NCBI RefSeq assembly: GCF_003171515.1
Contig: NC_089391.1
Span: forward strand, 2,356,001-2,420,000
Reading direction: 5' to 3'
Source: Pyrenophora tritici-repentis
Lineage: Eukaryota > Ascomycota > Dothideomycetes > Pleosporales > Pleosporaceae
Length of the DNA stretch: 64,000 bases
Shown piece after piece: positions 43,914-55,735 of this stretch. Every line of letters starts with the position of its first letter. Position 1 is the stretch's first letter. Under the pieces are notes generated by a model that did no database searches, was not told the DNA's origin, and was given only the letters and a program-made list of their open reading frames with translations. The position numbers and the translations under genes are program-made.

Positions 43914-45464
43914 ATGTCAGATCTCAAAGCTTCAGTTGTCGAGACCAAGAACGGCTTCCACGTCGAGGGCTACGAGAAGATTGAATATGACTTCACCTTC
44001 CTTGATGGCGTCTTCAACCCCGCCAACAACAACCTCGCTCAGTGTTACGAGCGCTGGGGTCGTTGCCTGGCCGTCATGGACTTGAACATCTACAACGTCT
44101 ACGGCGATGAGATGCAAAAGTACTTTGACCACTACAATCTTCCCTTGACCATCCACAAGACCATGATTGGTGAGAAGGCCAAGTCAATGGAGACCCTGCT
44201 CAGCATCGTCGATTCCATGACCGAATTTGGTATCATCCGAAAGGAGCCTGTACTTGTCGTCGTATGTTGCTTGATCGAATTGGTCGGTTGCTAAATGCTA
44301 ACGCTACTAAGGGAGGTGGTTTGGTGACTGATGTTGCTGGGTAAAATATAACTCTAAGGCACTCTGGCCTGACTGCGTTGTAAGAATAGAGCTAATTCGT
44401 ATTGAAGATTTGCTTGCGCTGCCTACCGAAGGAACACCAACTTCATCCGTATCCCTACTACGGTCATTGGCCTGATCGATGCTAGTGTCAGCATCAAGGT
44501 AGCCGTCAACTACGGCAACTACAAGAACCGTCTGGGAGCATACCACGCCCCCATGCACACATTCTTGGATTTCTCGTTCCTGAAGACTCTCCCAGAGGGT
44601 CAGGTACGAAATGGCTTCGCAGAGTTGATCAAGATCTCAACTTGCGCTCACAAGCCAACATTCGACTTGCTTGACAAGTACTGCGAGAAGCTGATCACTT
44701 CGCGCTTCGGTCGCGAGGGTGACGACAAGGAAGTCCTCCAGGCTGCGGATGAGATCAACCGTGCTGGTATCCACGAGATGTTGAAGCTCGAGACACCCAA
44801 CCTACACGAGATTGGTCTCGACCGTGTCATTGCCTACGGCCACACCTGGAGTCCTCTCCATGAGGTAAGATTGTTGCTATTGGTGTATGAAACTCTTCTA
44901 ACGTCTTCCTAGCTTTCCCCTAAGGTTCCTCTTCGTCACGGTCATGCCATCTCGATCGACATGGCATACTCAGCCACATTGGCCAACCAGCGCGGTCTGC
45001 TCAGCGATGAGGAACATAGGAGGTTGTTGAACCTGTTCTCCAGGGCTGGTCTGTCTATGGACCATGAGCTGTTCGACGAGGACATGCTTGACAAGGCCAC
45101 CAAGGCCATCCTGAAGACTCGTGACGGTTTGCTCCGCGCTGCCGTACCGAACCCCATCGGTACCTGTGTCTTCTTGAACGACGTCACTGCAGAGGAGATG
45201 AACAAGGCTCTGCGACGACACAAGGAGCTGATGAAGGAGTACCCTCGCGATGGTGCTGGTCTCGACGCCTTTGTCGATGCCTCTGACACTGGCTACACTA
45301 TGAACGACAAGCCCGTAGAGGACGCCATGCGCGACTCGAAGAAGGTGATGAACGGCATGAGTAACGGTGCCGTCAACGATACCGCCAACGGCCATGCCAA
45401 CGGATTCCCCAAGGGCCTACAGGAGGTCATGGTGAACGGATATGAGAACGGTTACAAGAACTAG
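43914..45464 (+). CDS. mysA: Demethyl-4-deoxygadusol synthase-like sugar-phosphate cyclase (MysA type)
   Basis: This is a dehydroquinate-synthase-fold cyclase predicted to turn sedoheptulose 7-phosphate into demethyl-4-deoxygadusol using NAD+ and a divalent metal. Exons 43914..44261, 44312..44340 (29 nt), 44408..44864 and 44913..45464 give 461 residues, with phases consistent. NAD-binding [10 protein letters not shown] (117-126) spans the tiny exon 2. [19 protein letters not shown] and [10 protein letters not shown] follow. Metal ligands are expected in NGFAELIK (Glu about 196), AYGHTW (His about 271) and LRHGHAI (His 287/289). The partner methyltransferase and ATP-grasp gene favour DDGS over 2-epi-5-epi-valiolone synthase. 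The last 45 residues form an Asn-Gly-rich tail outside the catalytic fold. Confidence 0.9.
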
Positions 45465-46579
45465 ATAGTGACATAGCTGCGAATAAGTCCGACTAGGCAA
45501 GCACATGTCAGGTGGTGGGGGGGCTCTTCGAGCAACGGTACTTTCGTTATCCAGAGGCGATACGCCTCATATTCGTCAGCTACCCCAAGAAATAAAATAC
45601 AACTTAGTTCACACACTTTACCATCACATCGCATGCCTGTAGTGTTGTTGAGCTGGAGTTGGCATTGCGCTGCTTCGTTTCCGACGTTCTTTGCAAAGGT
45701 GAATGTAAGCTATGTGCGGTGTGACAATGTCGCTGCTTGTAAGACTACATCAAAAGCAGGACACACAACGTGAAGTGCGAAGATGTATTGTGGTCTGATG
45801 ATGCTCCAGCCGTCGCCGTTCTCTTCATGCCCCTCCCAACCGTGCCCGACGTCCGTGCTAGTGCCGACAATTTGCCGGCTTGGCACGCGTGGCAGAATAA
45901 AAGCCTGCGCAACCTCGTCCTCCTCTTCTGTTCCTTGATCAAAAATTGCACGATCCCAGCCACGACTATCAGAACATCTCTGTCTTTTAGTTGCCAGTCA
46001 CTACGGTGGCGTGGGATCGGAGAAAGAACTTACTCCTGTAGGAAGCTGGCTTTTCGTTGGGTCATCTTCAGTGATGGCGATGGAATGTCGGTGTCGATTT
46101 ATTGGGAGAACATACTTTTGTGTGCGTGGAAAATTTGCGTAAACGCGCTGCTTTGTTTGAACTGTCGCCTTTGTTGCAATCTTGCACCATGGTCTGGCCA
46201 TATTCCTTGACTATAGGCTCGTACAAGCCGTGTTCTCATCAAGTACGCGTATCTGCACTCGCAGAAGGCTCCGGGCACGGCCAGGCCTATCATGTAGGGT
46301 ATCTTGGCGATTTTGATCGTTGTGTGAGTTGCTTGACAGTGTGGATAAGCAGTGTCTGGCGCATTCAGTGACGCCTATACACTGGTATGTCGAGTATTTC
46401 ATGTCACCCGGGTGTTCATGACAGATCTCATCATGTATGATTGTCATTATTTCGGATATCTCTGATCGTTCGATGGCATCATCTTTGATGCCTCGGCGTC
46501 ATAATCATCATGCCTGTCTCATACCGGCTGTTAATTCTATGCCGTATAGTACATCAGCTTCCCTCAAACCATGCGCCTT
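45465..46579. other. Intergenic, 1.1 kb between the cyclase and PRE1
   Basis: These genes are convergent. Frames of 60-146 codons are present on both strands without recognisable features. I see no gene. Confidence 0.45.
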
Positions 46580-47358
46580 CTACGGGATCGCAACCTTAAC
46601 ATCGTCCTCGTAATCAACGTCCTTGATCCCATCCTTCGTTATGACCTTCACTAGCACGCCCTTGAAGTCGATGGGTAGGCGGCGCTTGAGCTCCTCTGTG
46701 CACATTCGGAGAATCTTGATGCCCTGTTCGTAGTCGATGTCGGGGTGGTGGTGCTTGTCGAGCAGTGAGAGGCAGTAGTACCTAAATCGTATTAGCATGA
46801 ACACGGCGGCTTGGGAACTTTAGAGATCGAGAATGACATACTGTGCATAACCATGTGCCGCATACGGGAGCGATGCCTGACTCGCCAAGTAGTCGATCCA
46901 GTACAATGTAGGTTTGTCTGCAATAGTGTCGTATCCTCCGAGCAGCAGGTTGACGGTGTAAGGTTTCCGTGATCTCAGCGCTTGTGCAAGCTCGCCTCGG
47001 ACGAAGTTGGCTGTGGCAGCAGGCGACAGCTCCATGTTGTTACGCATGGAGTACAGCTGTACGTTTGCTTGGATGTACTCGGCGAATTGAACTGCACCAC
47101 AGTCAGCTACCTCTGGTATTTCACACTTAAGGTGCTTCTATATATCGTACCAGTGTCACCAGCTTCACCAGAGAACGTCATCAAGGTGTGGGTGTTGAGA
47201 ACGCGGGTTTTGTCGTCTGAAGCCTTTAGGATGGTGGCGCCTCGCATGGCGGCTTTAGATGAGGCGATCAAGGTAAAGTCCTTGCCCGTTATGCCTAGAA
47301 GAACCTCCCTGCGTAGGAGTTAGTAACTGGAGGCTTGTCTTGACGATATCTCTTACAT
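46580..47358 (-). CDS. PRE1: 20S proteasome subunit beta4 (Pre1/PSMB2)
   Basis: This is a non-proteolytic beta-ring subunit of the 20S proteasome. Exons 47358..47357, 47308..47151, 47091..46842 and 46781..46580 give 203 residues. The initiator codon itself is split: AT ends exon 1 and G opens exon 2, with a 48-nt intron (donor GTAAGA, acceptor GCAG) between. The start [16 protein letters not shown] matches the family exactly at this point. [51 protein letters not shown] and [14 protein letters not shown] are diagnostic of beta4. There is no N-terminal catalytic Thr, as expected. Confidence 0.92.
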
Positions 47359-48708
47359 GATGACGAAGTTGATGTGGTAGTTGGGGGTGTAGGTGTCTCG
47401 GCAGGTGGTTTTGGAGGGCTGCACTGAATATTGGGGTCCGAGATTTAGATGGCGTCAGACTCTCAACTCGGCAGCAGCGTTAGAGAAAAGCAGAAGGTGG
47501 TTCAGTGGAATTGCTGAATGTGGATGGGCGGAAGGCAGCTCTCAGCGTCGCGGGCAGTCGTGTAGCTGAAGCTTGGGCCATGTAGAGTCTTGGCGACTTC
47601 TCTACCACTTGGTGAAGGGTCGACTTGTAGCTGCAATCATCTTTTTCTTCGTTCAAGAGCGTAAGTATAGGGTCGCCCATGAGAGAGTAACATGGTACTC
47701 GAGGGCACAATAAGGAGTGAGGCGTCATCGGCTTTGGTACAGATCGAACAGATATCAGAGCAATACCCCATCCATAACACTGCCTGGAGCTGCATTACCT
47801 GTCTACGACCTGGAACGACCTGGAAACGTCTCATGATGGAAATCTTCAGGATGCTCGGCCGTGCAAATCACCGTGCGGATGCGCATTGAATCTTCTCTAC
47901 CTGGTTGCCTCACTGCAAGCTGGACATGTCTGGTTTGATAGCTAACCGCCTGTTATTTTTGTACCATGCTCTCGAACACAGGCTTTCTTTCCTGGCCAGT
48001 CAAGTCCATTATAAAGCTGGAGGATCATGGACCCTTGGAAAATACCTCAAGTCACTACATTCACCGGATGGCTCGCGACCGCTTCCTCCTCGCACCACGT
48101 GCCCTGTGCTGAAGCTCTCTCTGCCATCCTGAGCACGGCCAAGCCATTTAGCTTCGCTCTAGGCGAAGTGCTGTTTTGCACCTTCCAACTTTAATTGGTA
48201 TTCTTTGGGGAGAGTGGCCACGTTCGATGCTCCGGTGTCATCTAGGCCACTACGGGTGACGAAAGAAGCTGCGCGGGAAGATCACCCGTGCATGAACGGC
48301 GTAAGGCGCCAAGAACAGCTGTTCAATTGTGCCGTTGAATTGTACCCCCCAAATATTTTGCTCGGGACATTCGCGTCCTCCCACATGGAATGCTTTTGCG
48401 ATAATGTTTATGCATGCCGTTACGAGAGAGACCGTGGCTGCCAATGAGGCAGCAGCGTCATAGCGGGGCTGAATGCTGAACGACCCCTCCAAACCTTGCT
48501 GGACTTATAAGCTCTGGAACACCCCACCCAAACAAAACAACACCGAGCTCATCTCTTACATACAACTAGTAGGTCAATTTTTCTCCTTGGCTTTCTATCC
48601 GCGGCCGGACTTGATGATCCGCGCTCCGACCTGCAGCTATAACTCCTGCCTTGCACTGTTACCGCTCTCCAGCTCATCCCAATTGACTCCTCAACAGCAT
48701 CAGCCAAC
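47359..48708. other. Divergent intergenic region, PRE1 / enolase, 1.35 kb
   Basis: No gene is supported. A TATAAG box at 48506-48511 lies about 200 bp before the enolase ATG. C/T-rich sequence occurs between 48640 and 48700, as in highly expressed fungal promoters. Confidence 0.45.
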
Positions 48709-50171
<1,463 letters not shown>

Positions 50172-50931
50172 GCGATTGATGGGAATCAGAGTACCGAGAG
50201 GACCTGATATCAAGCGCTACAGAAGTGTCATGATTAATGAAGCTTGAGAGCGATGAGATATATGTATACAAAGCACAATGACATAAAATCTACGCCCCCA
50301 TGATTGATTCGTATGTGATGTCTGCTTGTCGTTTTGGTAGTCTTTCGAAGTTGGTTTAGTTTTTGACAGTTACGCTTGGGGTAATGTGAGTTCCACCAAA
50401 ACAGAAAGAGCAAGAGTTGAAATTCGAGATGAAATAACAATGGGTAGGCCCTTTGGGTAACATTGAGTTTTGGGCGGTTGCTAAAACGGACCCTTGGAGT
50501 GACTGTACCCTCTGCCTTTTTAAGGAGGGTGGTTTGTAATAGTGGATTTTTTATGCTTGTTTGGGTGGGTTGAAGAGGATGGGATGGTGAGAGAGGAAGT
50601 TGGGTGTAGTGTGGGGGTAGAGTATGGATGAGGTGAAGACGATGCGGCAAGCTTGTGATGGGGGTGATATGTGGACACGTACGTGAACACGCACGTGAAC
50701 ACGCAATAGAGCAGAGAAGACAAAAATCACATGAGATAGAGGAAAGGATGACAGAGCAGAAACGATTATGGAAGACATTGTGAGATGTGTGTAAACTTCT
50801 CATTGATCATGGAAAGGCTCGGTTCCCAATTATCATTTAGCACCTTGTTATGTTATTCATACATCTTGTTCGGCACTTGAAATCATCATATTCGTGAAGA
50901 TGCTCGTCCGCAATTTACCCATCGCAATCTC
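50172..50931. other. Intergenic, 760 bp between convergent enolase and PRE7
   Basis: This is 3' flank of both genes. It holds the 12-bp tandem repeat at 50671-50704. A long minus-strand frame (50234-50803) is Pro/His/Ser-rich and looks like a chance frame. Confidence 0.4.
50671..50704. repeat. 12-bp tandem repeat with CACGTG
   Basis: Two exact copies of ACGTGAACACGC (50681-50692 and 50693-50704) follow a degenerate copy. The junction creates a CACGTG E-box. It lies between two 3' ends, so a promoter role is unlikely. Confidence 0.6.
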
Positions 50932-51775
50932 TTAGTCTCTCTTGAGCGGTGTAAAGGTCTCGGCTATGCCATCCTTTGTGATGATCATCATCTGCAGTCC
51001 ATCACCAACCTCGATATGCCTCTCGACTGCGCTGGTAAAGGCATCCCGTACCAGATCCTCGACATGATCCCGCGGCAGCGGCTGTGCTTGTTTCGACTTG
51101 AGCTCGTGACCGGTTCCGCTACCGGGCTCGTACATGTTCTTGAAGTTGACCTGGTTGTCTAGGAAAGGCATGATAAGAGATGCCGCCGCACCAGCTGCCC
51201 TACACTGCTCCCTCTCGTAGCTGCCGACGGGGTCGTACGAGTACAGCGCACCCTTGCCCTCTTCATCAAGACCACCCAAGATAGCGTGGACGTAGTAAGG
51301 GAAGAATCGCTTGTTGTAGAGAATGTGACTGAGTCGTTGTGCGCATGCCGAGACGGACATGGGCTTTCCATGCTGGTACTTGTACATCTTGACAATGGTA
51401 TCGAGACGTTCCTTCAACGCATCACCGTCTGCAGCAAAGCCGACAACTGACAGTACGATCCTGGCACCCTTGTTTTCTGGTCCTTCGCCACCGATCTTGA
51501 ATAGCTTGGGTGCGTATCGTGTGTTGATGTTGTAGCCCGAGGTGGAACGTGTGTCGCCTGCGAGGATGGTGAAGTCGGCGCCCGAGATGCCTAGTGTTGA
51601 ACCACCGTTGTCCGTGTACCTATATACAGTTGGAAATGTGGTTTGGGGTCATAGCAGATATTACATACGGGTAGAAACCATGTTGCCGCTCGCCGGAGGG
51701 GACAGTTGTGGGGGTTTGCTTGAATGAGTAGCCTGGACCGCCTTGTGGAGGTGCACCGGTGTAGAGCGCTGCCAT
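50932..51775 (-). CDS. PRE7: 20S proteasome subunit beta6 (Pre7/PSMB1)
   Basis: This is a non-catalytic beta-ring subunit. Exon 1 is 51775..51669 and exon 2 is 51619..50932, giving 264 residues (intron donor GTATGT, acceptor ATAG). The conserved body starts at PYTDNGGSTLGISGADFTIL across the splice junction. RSTSGYNINTRYAPKLFKI, RFFPYYVHAILGGLDEEGKG and YEREQCRAAGAAASLIMPFLD identify beta6. The first 30 or so residues are a propeptide-like extension rich in Gly/Pro/Gln. The catalytic Thr is absent, as expected. Confidence 0.93.
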
Positions 51776-52063
51776 TGCAAGTGTGTAGGGTTGGTATATG
51801 GAAAAGCTGCAAGGGTTTTGTTGTCGAATACTCGGGAGGGTAGTCAGTTGAAGGGGCGGCTCTGTTGTCGGGGATGAAGCTGTAGTACGCGGAGCTCGAA
51901 TGCCTGGAGCTCCATGCGCTAATGTCTTGGCGCTGGTATGGTAAGAGCATACCTTGACTGACATAGTCACTCTTTCCATAAAGATGACGTTCACATCTTG
52001 AATTGTAAATTCAAACACATCCTATCTTCGCTAATGTACATTATTTCGGAAAGTACATTCCCT

Positions 52064-52858
52064 CTACTTCCGCTCCTTCGACTTTGACCGTATCCTCTTT
52101 GGAGATCTTGAGCTCTTCAAGCTCGCATCGTCTCGTCCCCTATGCTCTAATTCCTTGCGCTTTCCTGTAGAGGCTGATGCAGAGACGAATTCGACAGCCT
52201 CTCTTGGCGCCTTAGACTTGGCCTGCTCCTTTGCTTTCGCAAGGTCCTTCTGTGAGGCCTTTAATTCCTCCACATAAGCCCACTCCGGAAAGACTGATGG
52301 TATCGCAACGCCATCTGATAGCGTAGAAGCGTATGCATCCTCCTCGCTGACTCCCGCAAAGTCCAGCAACTTTCGCAAGTGTCCAGGATCGCGCAGCACT
52401 GAGGAGCCTTCCAAACGTTGATTGAAGTGCTGTCCTTTTTTCTTGAGATCTAGGAATTGCGCAAACTTCTTCGTCGCTCTTTGAGGCGGCGATCCCGGCG
52501 GTGAAGGCGGTATATCAAAGTTCGGTACGGTAGGTAGTGTGAGGTTCTGGATCAAGGCGCGAGTGGTTGTGTAAGGTGAGCCTGGAGCAGCATCGTTTGG
52601 CGAATCATCTTCTGTAGGTGGCGGCGATACTGTCGGGCCTTGAGCGGGACCATTCACTGGGCCTGAGGAAGCAGAAGGCTGTTGGAGGGACGCAGATTCG
52701 GAAAGAGGTTCTGGCGCGGGCGCAACTGCTGTAGGGATGTTGGTCAACTCTATATTAGTAGCGATCGGGCCCTTGAGCTCATTTACGAGTCTCACCTCTG
52801 GCTTTGTCACCTGAACGACTTCTTCCTCGTCACTATCCGGGTAGTCAATTCCGAGCAT
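52064..52858 (-). CDS. HCNGP/SAP30BP-like protein
   Basis: This 264-residue single-exon frame starts MLGIDYPDSDEEE, the usual opening of HCNGP-family proteins (transcriptional regulator/splicing-associated). An in-frame Met 10 residues upstream (52888) is less likely. A Pro/Ser-rich middle (PPSPPGSPPQ) precedes the conserved HCNGP core: KKFAQFLDLKKKGQHFNQRL, LRDPGHLRKLLDFAGV and YASTLSD. The tail is basic, with RSPKRIRSKSKERK resembling RS-type splicing motifs. It is divergent from PRE4 across 220 bp. Confidence 0.85.
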   Translation of the reverse strand: MLGIDYPDSDEEEVVQVTKPEVRLVNELKGPIATNIELTNIPTAVAPAPEPLSESASLQQPSASSGPVNGPAQGPTVSPPPTEDDSPNDAAPGSPYTTTRALIQNLTLPTVPNFDIPPSPPGSPPQRATKKFAQFLDLKKKGQHFNQRLEGSSVLRDPGHLRKLLDFAGVSEEDAYASTLSDGVAIPSVFPEWAYVEELKASQKDLAKAKEQAKSKAPREAVEFVSASASTGKRKELEHRGRDDASLKSSRSPKRIRSKSKERK

Positions 52859-53078
52859 GTTTGGTGCGCAATGCTTGTAGACGATCATCTTGAATTGACC
52901 TCAGTATACGGAGCTTGGGCCAGCCGCCATTGCTTGGCGGGCGAGCTGCGCAACCACCGACTGCCTACGAGCATCGTGACAACAACCTCGCCTCTGAACC
53001 CACGCTGAGTCTTACCGTCGCCGCCAATTCGACATACATCTCCCTCTCTCTCCTTCAGCTTCACCAACAGTCCCCACA

Positions 53079-53966
53079 ATGAACCACCTCCCGCAGGCTT
53101 GGGGCCGTGTATGTCACCCGCCCGCATCAAACAGCAGCAGTACTAATGACTTTATCATAGCCCAGAGACGATGTATACGGCGCCTATGACCCCTCACATT
53201 TCTCAGCTGCCGGGCCGAACCAGCACACTCAGAGCCCCATTGTGACCGGAACCTCGGTGCTTGCGGCCAAGTTCAAGGATGGCGTAGTCATTGCGGCGGA
53301 CAACCTGGGTATGGGCTGATACGGAGCGAAACCAGATATCTAGGCTGACGGTTGGAAATAGCTTCATATGGTTCCCTCGCACGTTTCACCGACGTCAAGC
53401 GTCTACGAAAGTTCAACGACGAGGTTGTTGTAGGCTTTGGCGGCGACGTCTCCGACATGCAGTACCTCGATCGCTTGCTTAATTCGCTCGACATTCGCGA
53501 GAACTACTCTTCATCCGAGAACTCGCTCAACGCAAAGAACCTCCACACCTACCTCGCCAAAGTCATGTACAACCGCCGATCAAAGTTCGACCCGCTGTGG
53601 AACCACATGCTCATCGTAGGCATGGATGGCGAGAAGAAGCCCTTCCTTGCAAGTGCAGATCTTCTCGGTACCACCTTCTCATCACCTTCGCTGGCTACCG
53701 GCTTCGGAGCACATCTTGCTCAGCCAATTCTGAGGACAATATTGCCAGACGAGGCAGCGGTGGAGAATGTCACCAGGGAGCAGGCTGTCGAGAAGATTAA
53801 GGAGTGCATGAAGGTTCTCTTCTACAGGGACGCTAGGAGTATGGACAAATACTCGATTGCCGTCGTCACAAAGGATGGAGTTGATCTGGACGAGAATGTG
53901 AAGCTGGAGAACCAGAGCTGGGCCTTTGCGGACAGGATCCGGGGTTACGGTACTCAGACCGCATAA
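53079..53966 (+). CDS. PRE4: 20S proteasome subunit beta7 (Pre4/PSMB4)
   Basis: This is a non-catalytic beta-ring subunit that links the two half-proteasomes. Exons 53079..53108, 53161..53308 and 53362..53966 give 260 residues, with donors GTATGT and [26 protein letters not shown] and [13 protein letters not shown] span the third junction. [35 protein letters not shown] and [12 protein letters not shown] are typical of beta7. The C-terminus is long ([15 protein letters not shown]), consistent with the beta7 tail that intercalates into the opposite ring. The position where the catalytic Thr would lie is not preserved. Confidence 0.93.
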
Positions 53967-54394
53967 GATGGGCGCTTAGAACGTTCTGGTCGCGGCCAAA
54001 GAGGCTATGGTGCTATTCAATGGCAGCATTACAAACGATAGATATGAATGAATGTACCATTAACGGTCTGATTAAGTCGTTGTCCGCCATCGTTTTAAAG
54101 CTCCTGTGAGCTTCTGTCCGACGGGATTGGCTTTGTGTACCTTTAAACATTTAGTAAAGCAAGGAAAAGAAAGGACCGATATAAGCAAAGTGGGGTCTCC
54201 AAGCTCGGCTTACCAAGAGTGGCATACGAAGTTAGTGTATTGCGGGGGGATGACTTGATATCTCCACCTTGAAATAGTGAAGCTGTTTGTACGTCAGGAG
54301 TGCCCACGTATTTATAAGCCACTTGGCCTTGACTATATCAACAAGCATATGTAAGAGTCTCATCATCTAGTCTTTGCTCACACTTTCTATTGCA
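53967..54394. other. Intergenic, 428 bp
   Basis: This is PRE4 3' flank and the promoter of the epimerase-like gene. A TATTTATAAG box lies at about 54309-54318, some 80 bp before the ATG. Confidence 0.45.
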
Positions 54395-55551
54395 ATGTCT
54401 GCTCCGACGCCTTCATCGGGACAGAGAGTGGTGTTTACGGGTGGTTCTGGGGTACGTACCTTTCTCATACTTCTACTACCAGAATAATATCATGACTTTA
54501 CTTTCTTATTCTATCGACACTTCATCCCTCTTTCACTCGTCCAAAAGCCATCTCAAGATATACATGTCACATATATCCTCCTACACACCACCACACAACT
54601 AACACCCTCCTCCCCACCCCCTAGGTAGCAGGCCGCCACGTAATATCCTACCTCCAATCCCATGGCCACACAATCCTTAACGTCGACACCGTGCCCCTCC
54701 CCTCCCATACCAACACATCCAACCCCCCAATCCACACCCTCAAAGCCGACCTAACCGACGGCGCACAAGCCTTCAACTCCCTTTCCAGCCACTTCACCAT
54801 CTCCGAACCCTTCCCCAGCGCGCCCCAGTCCCCCACCGCTGTCGTCCACTTCGCAGGCATCCCGCAACCCATGCGTGTCCCGGACAACGAAACCTTCCGC
54901 ATCAACACCCTCTCCGCGTACAACATCCTCGAAGCAGCGTGTAAACTCGGCATTCGCAAGATTATCCTCGCGAGCAGTCTAACATGCTACGGTGTCACGT
55001 ACGCCGAAGGCGACGCAGACTATGCCGAGTTTCCCATCACAGAGACGACGGCAACAACCCCCAGCGACGTCTACGCCACCAGTAAACTCTGCATGGAAAC
55101 GCTTGCCGCAAGTTTCGCAAGACGGTTTCCTGGGACCGATATTTACTGTTTGCGTATTTCGGCGGTTATCGAGCCGGAGCGGCATGAGGAGAAGTTTAGA
55201 AATTATATGATGTATCCCGAGAGGTTCAAGGTGCATGCGTGGAGTTATACTGATGCAAGGGATTTGGGGGGGATGGTGGATGCTTGTTTGAAAAAGGACG
55301 GGTTGGGATATCAGGTTTTTAATGCGGTTAATGATGAGAGTACTGTGCATGAGAGGGAGGGGGGTATCGAGGAGTGGTTGGGGAGGATGTGTCCAGGTAC
55401 GAAGATTACAAGGAGCATGGGGTGGAGGGAGAGTCCGGTTTGTAATTGGAAGATGAAGGAGATGCTGGGGTGGAGGGAGGAGTTTGGGTGGAGGAAGGTG
55501 CTTGACGGGGTGGGGTGGGTTGATGAGGTGGCGCAGGGAAAGAAGAGCTGA
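54395..55551 (+). CDS. NAD-dependent epimerase/dehydratase (extended SDR)
   Basis: Exon 1 is 54395..54451 and exon 2 is 54625..55551 (intron 173 nt, long for this window), giving 327 residues. The nucleotide-binding loop VVFTGGSGVAGRHV spans the intron. Downstream are VVHFAGIPQP and ILASSLTCYG, and the active-site pair VYATSKLCME (Tyr about 169, Lys about 173). HAWSYTDARDLGGMVDACL is typical of extended SDRs acting on nucleotide sugars or uronates. The substrate is not evident. Codon use shifts from C-rich in the first half to G/T-ending in the second, which is also seen in other genes here. It is convergent with the ABC transporter. Confidence 0.85.
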
Positions 55552-55735
55552 GTTTGTTGGGGGGGAGAGAGATAGAGGAATGTGGGATGTTGGTTGTTGA
55601 TTTTGTAGATATTTCAGCTTGGTCATTATATCTATCTCTAACTTCTTTTTCGCTTTTGAGTCTATCATCGAAACATATCTTCAAATACTTCGCTTCGTCT
55701 TCATTGGCAGCATGAACAACGATCATCTACGCCTT

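Noticed and set aside
39322..45464. A fourth mycosporine gene (MysD ligase or MysE NRPS)
   Set aside because: Both flanks were read. The neighbours are a DUF6604 protein and proteasome beta4; neither is a D-Ala-D-Ala-ligase-like or NRPS protein.
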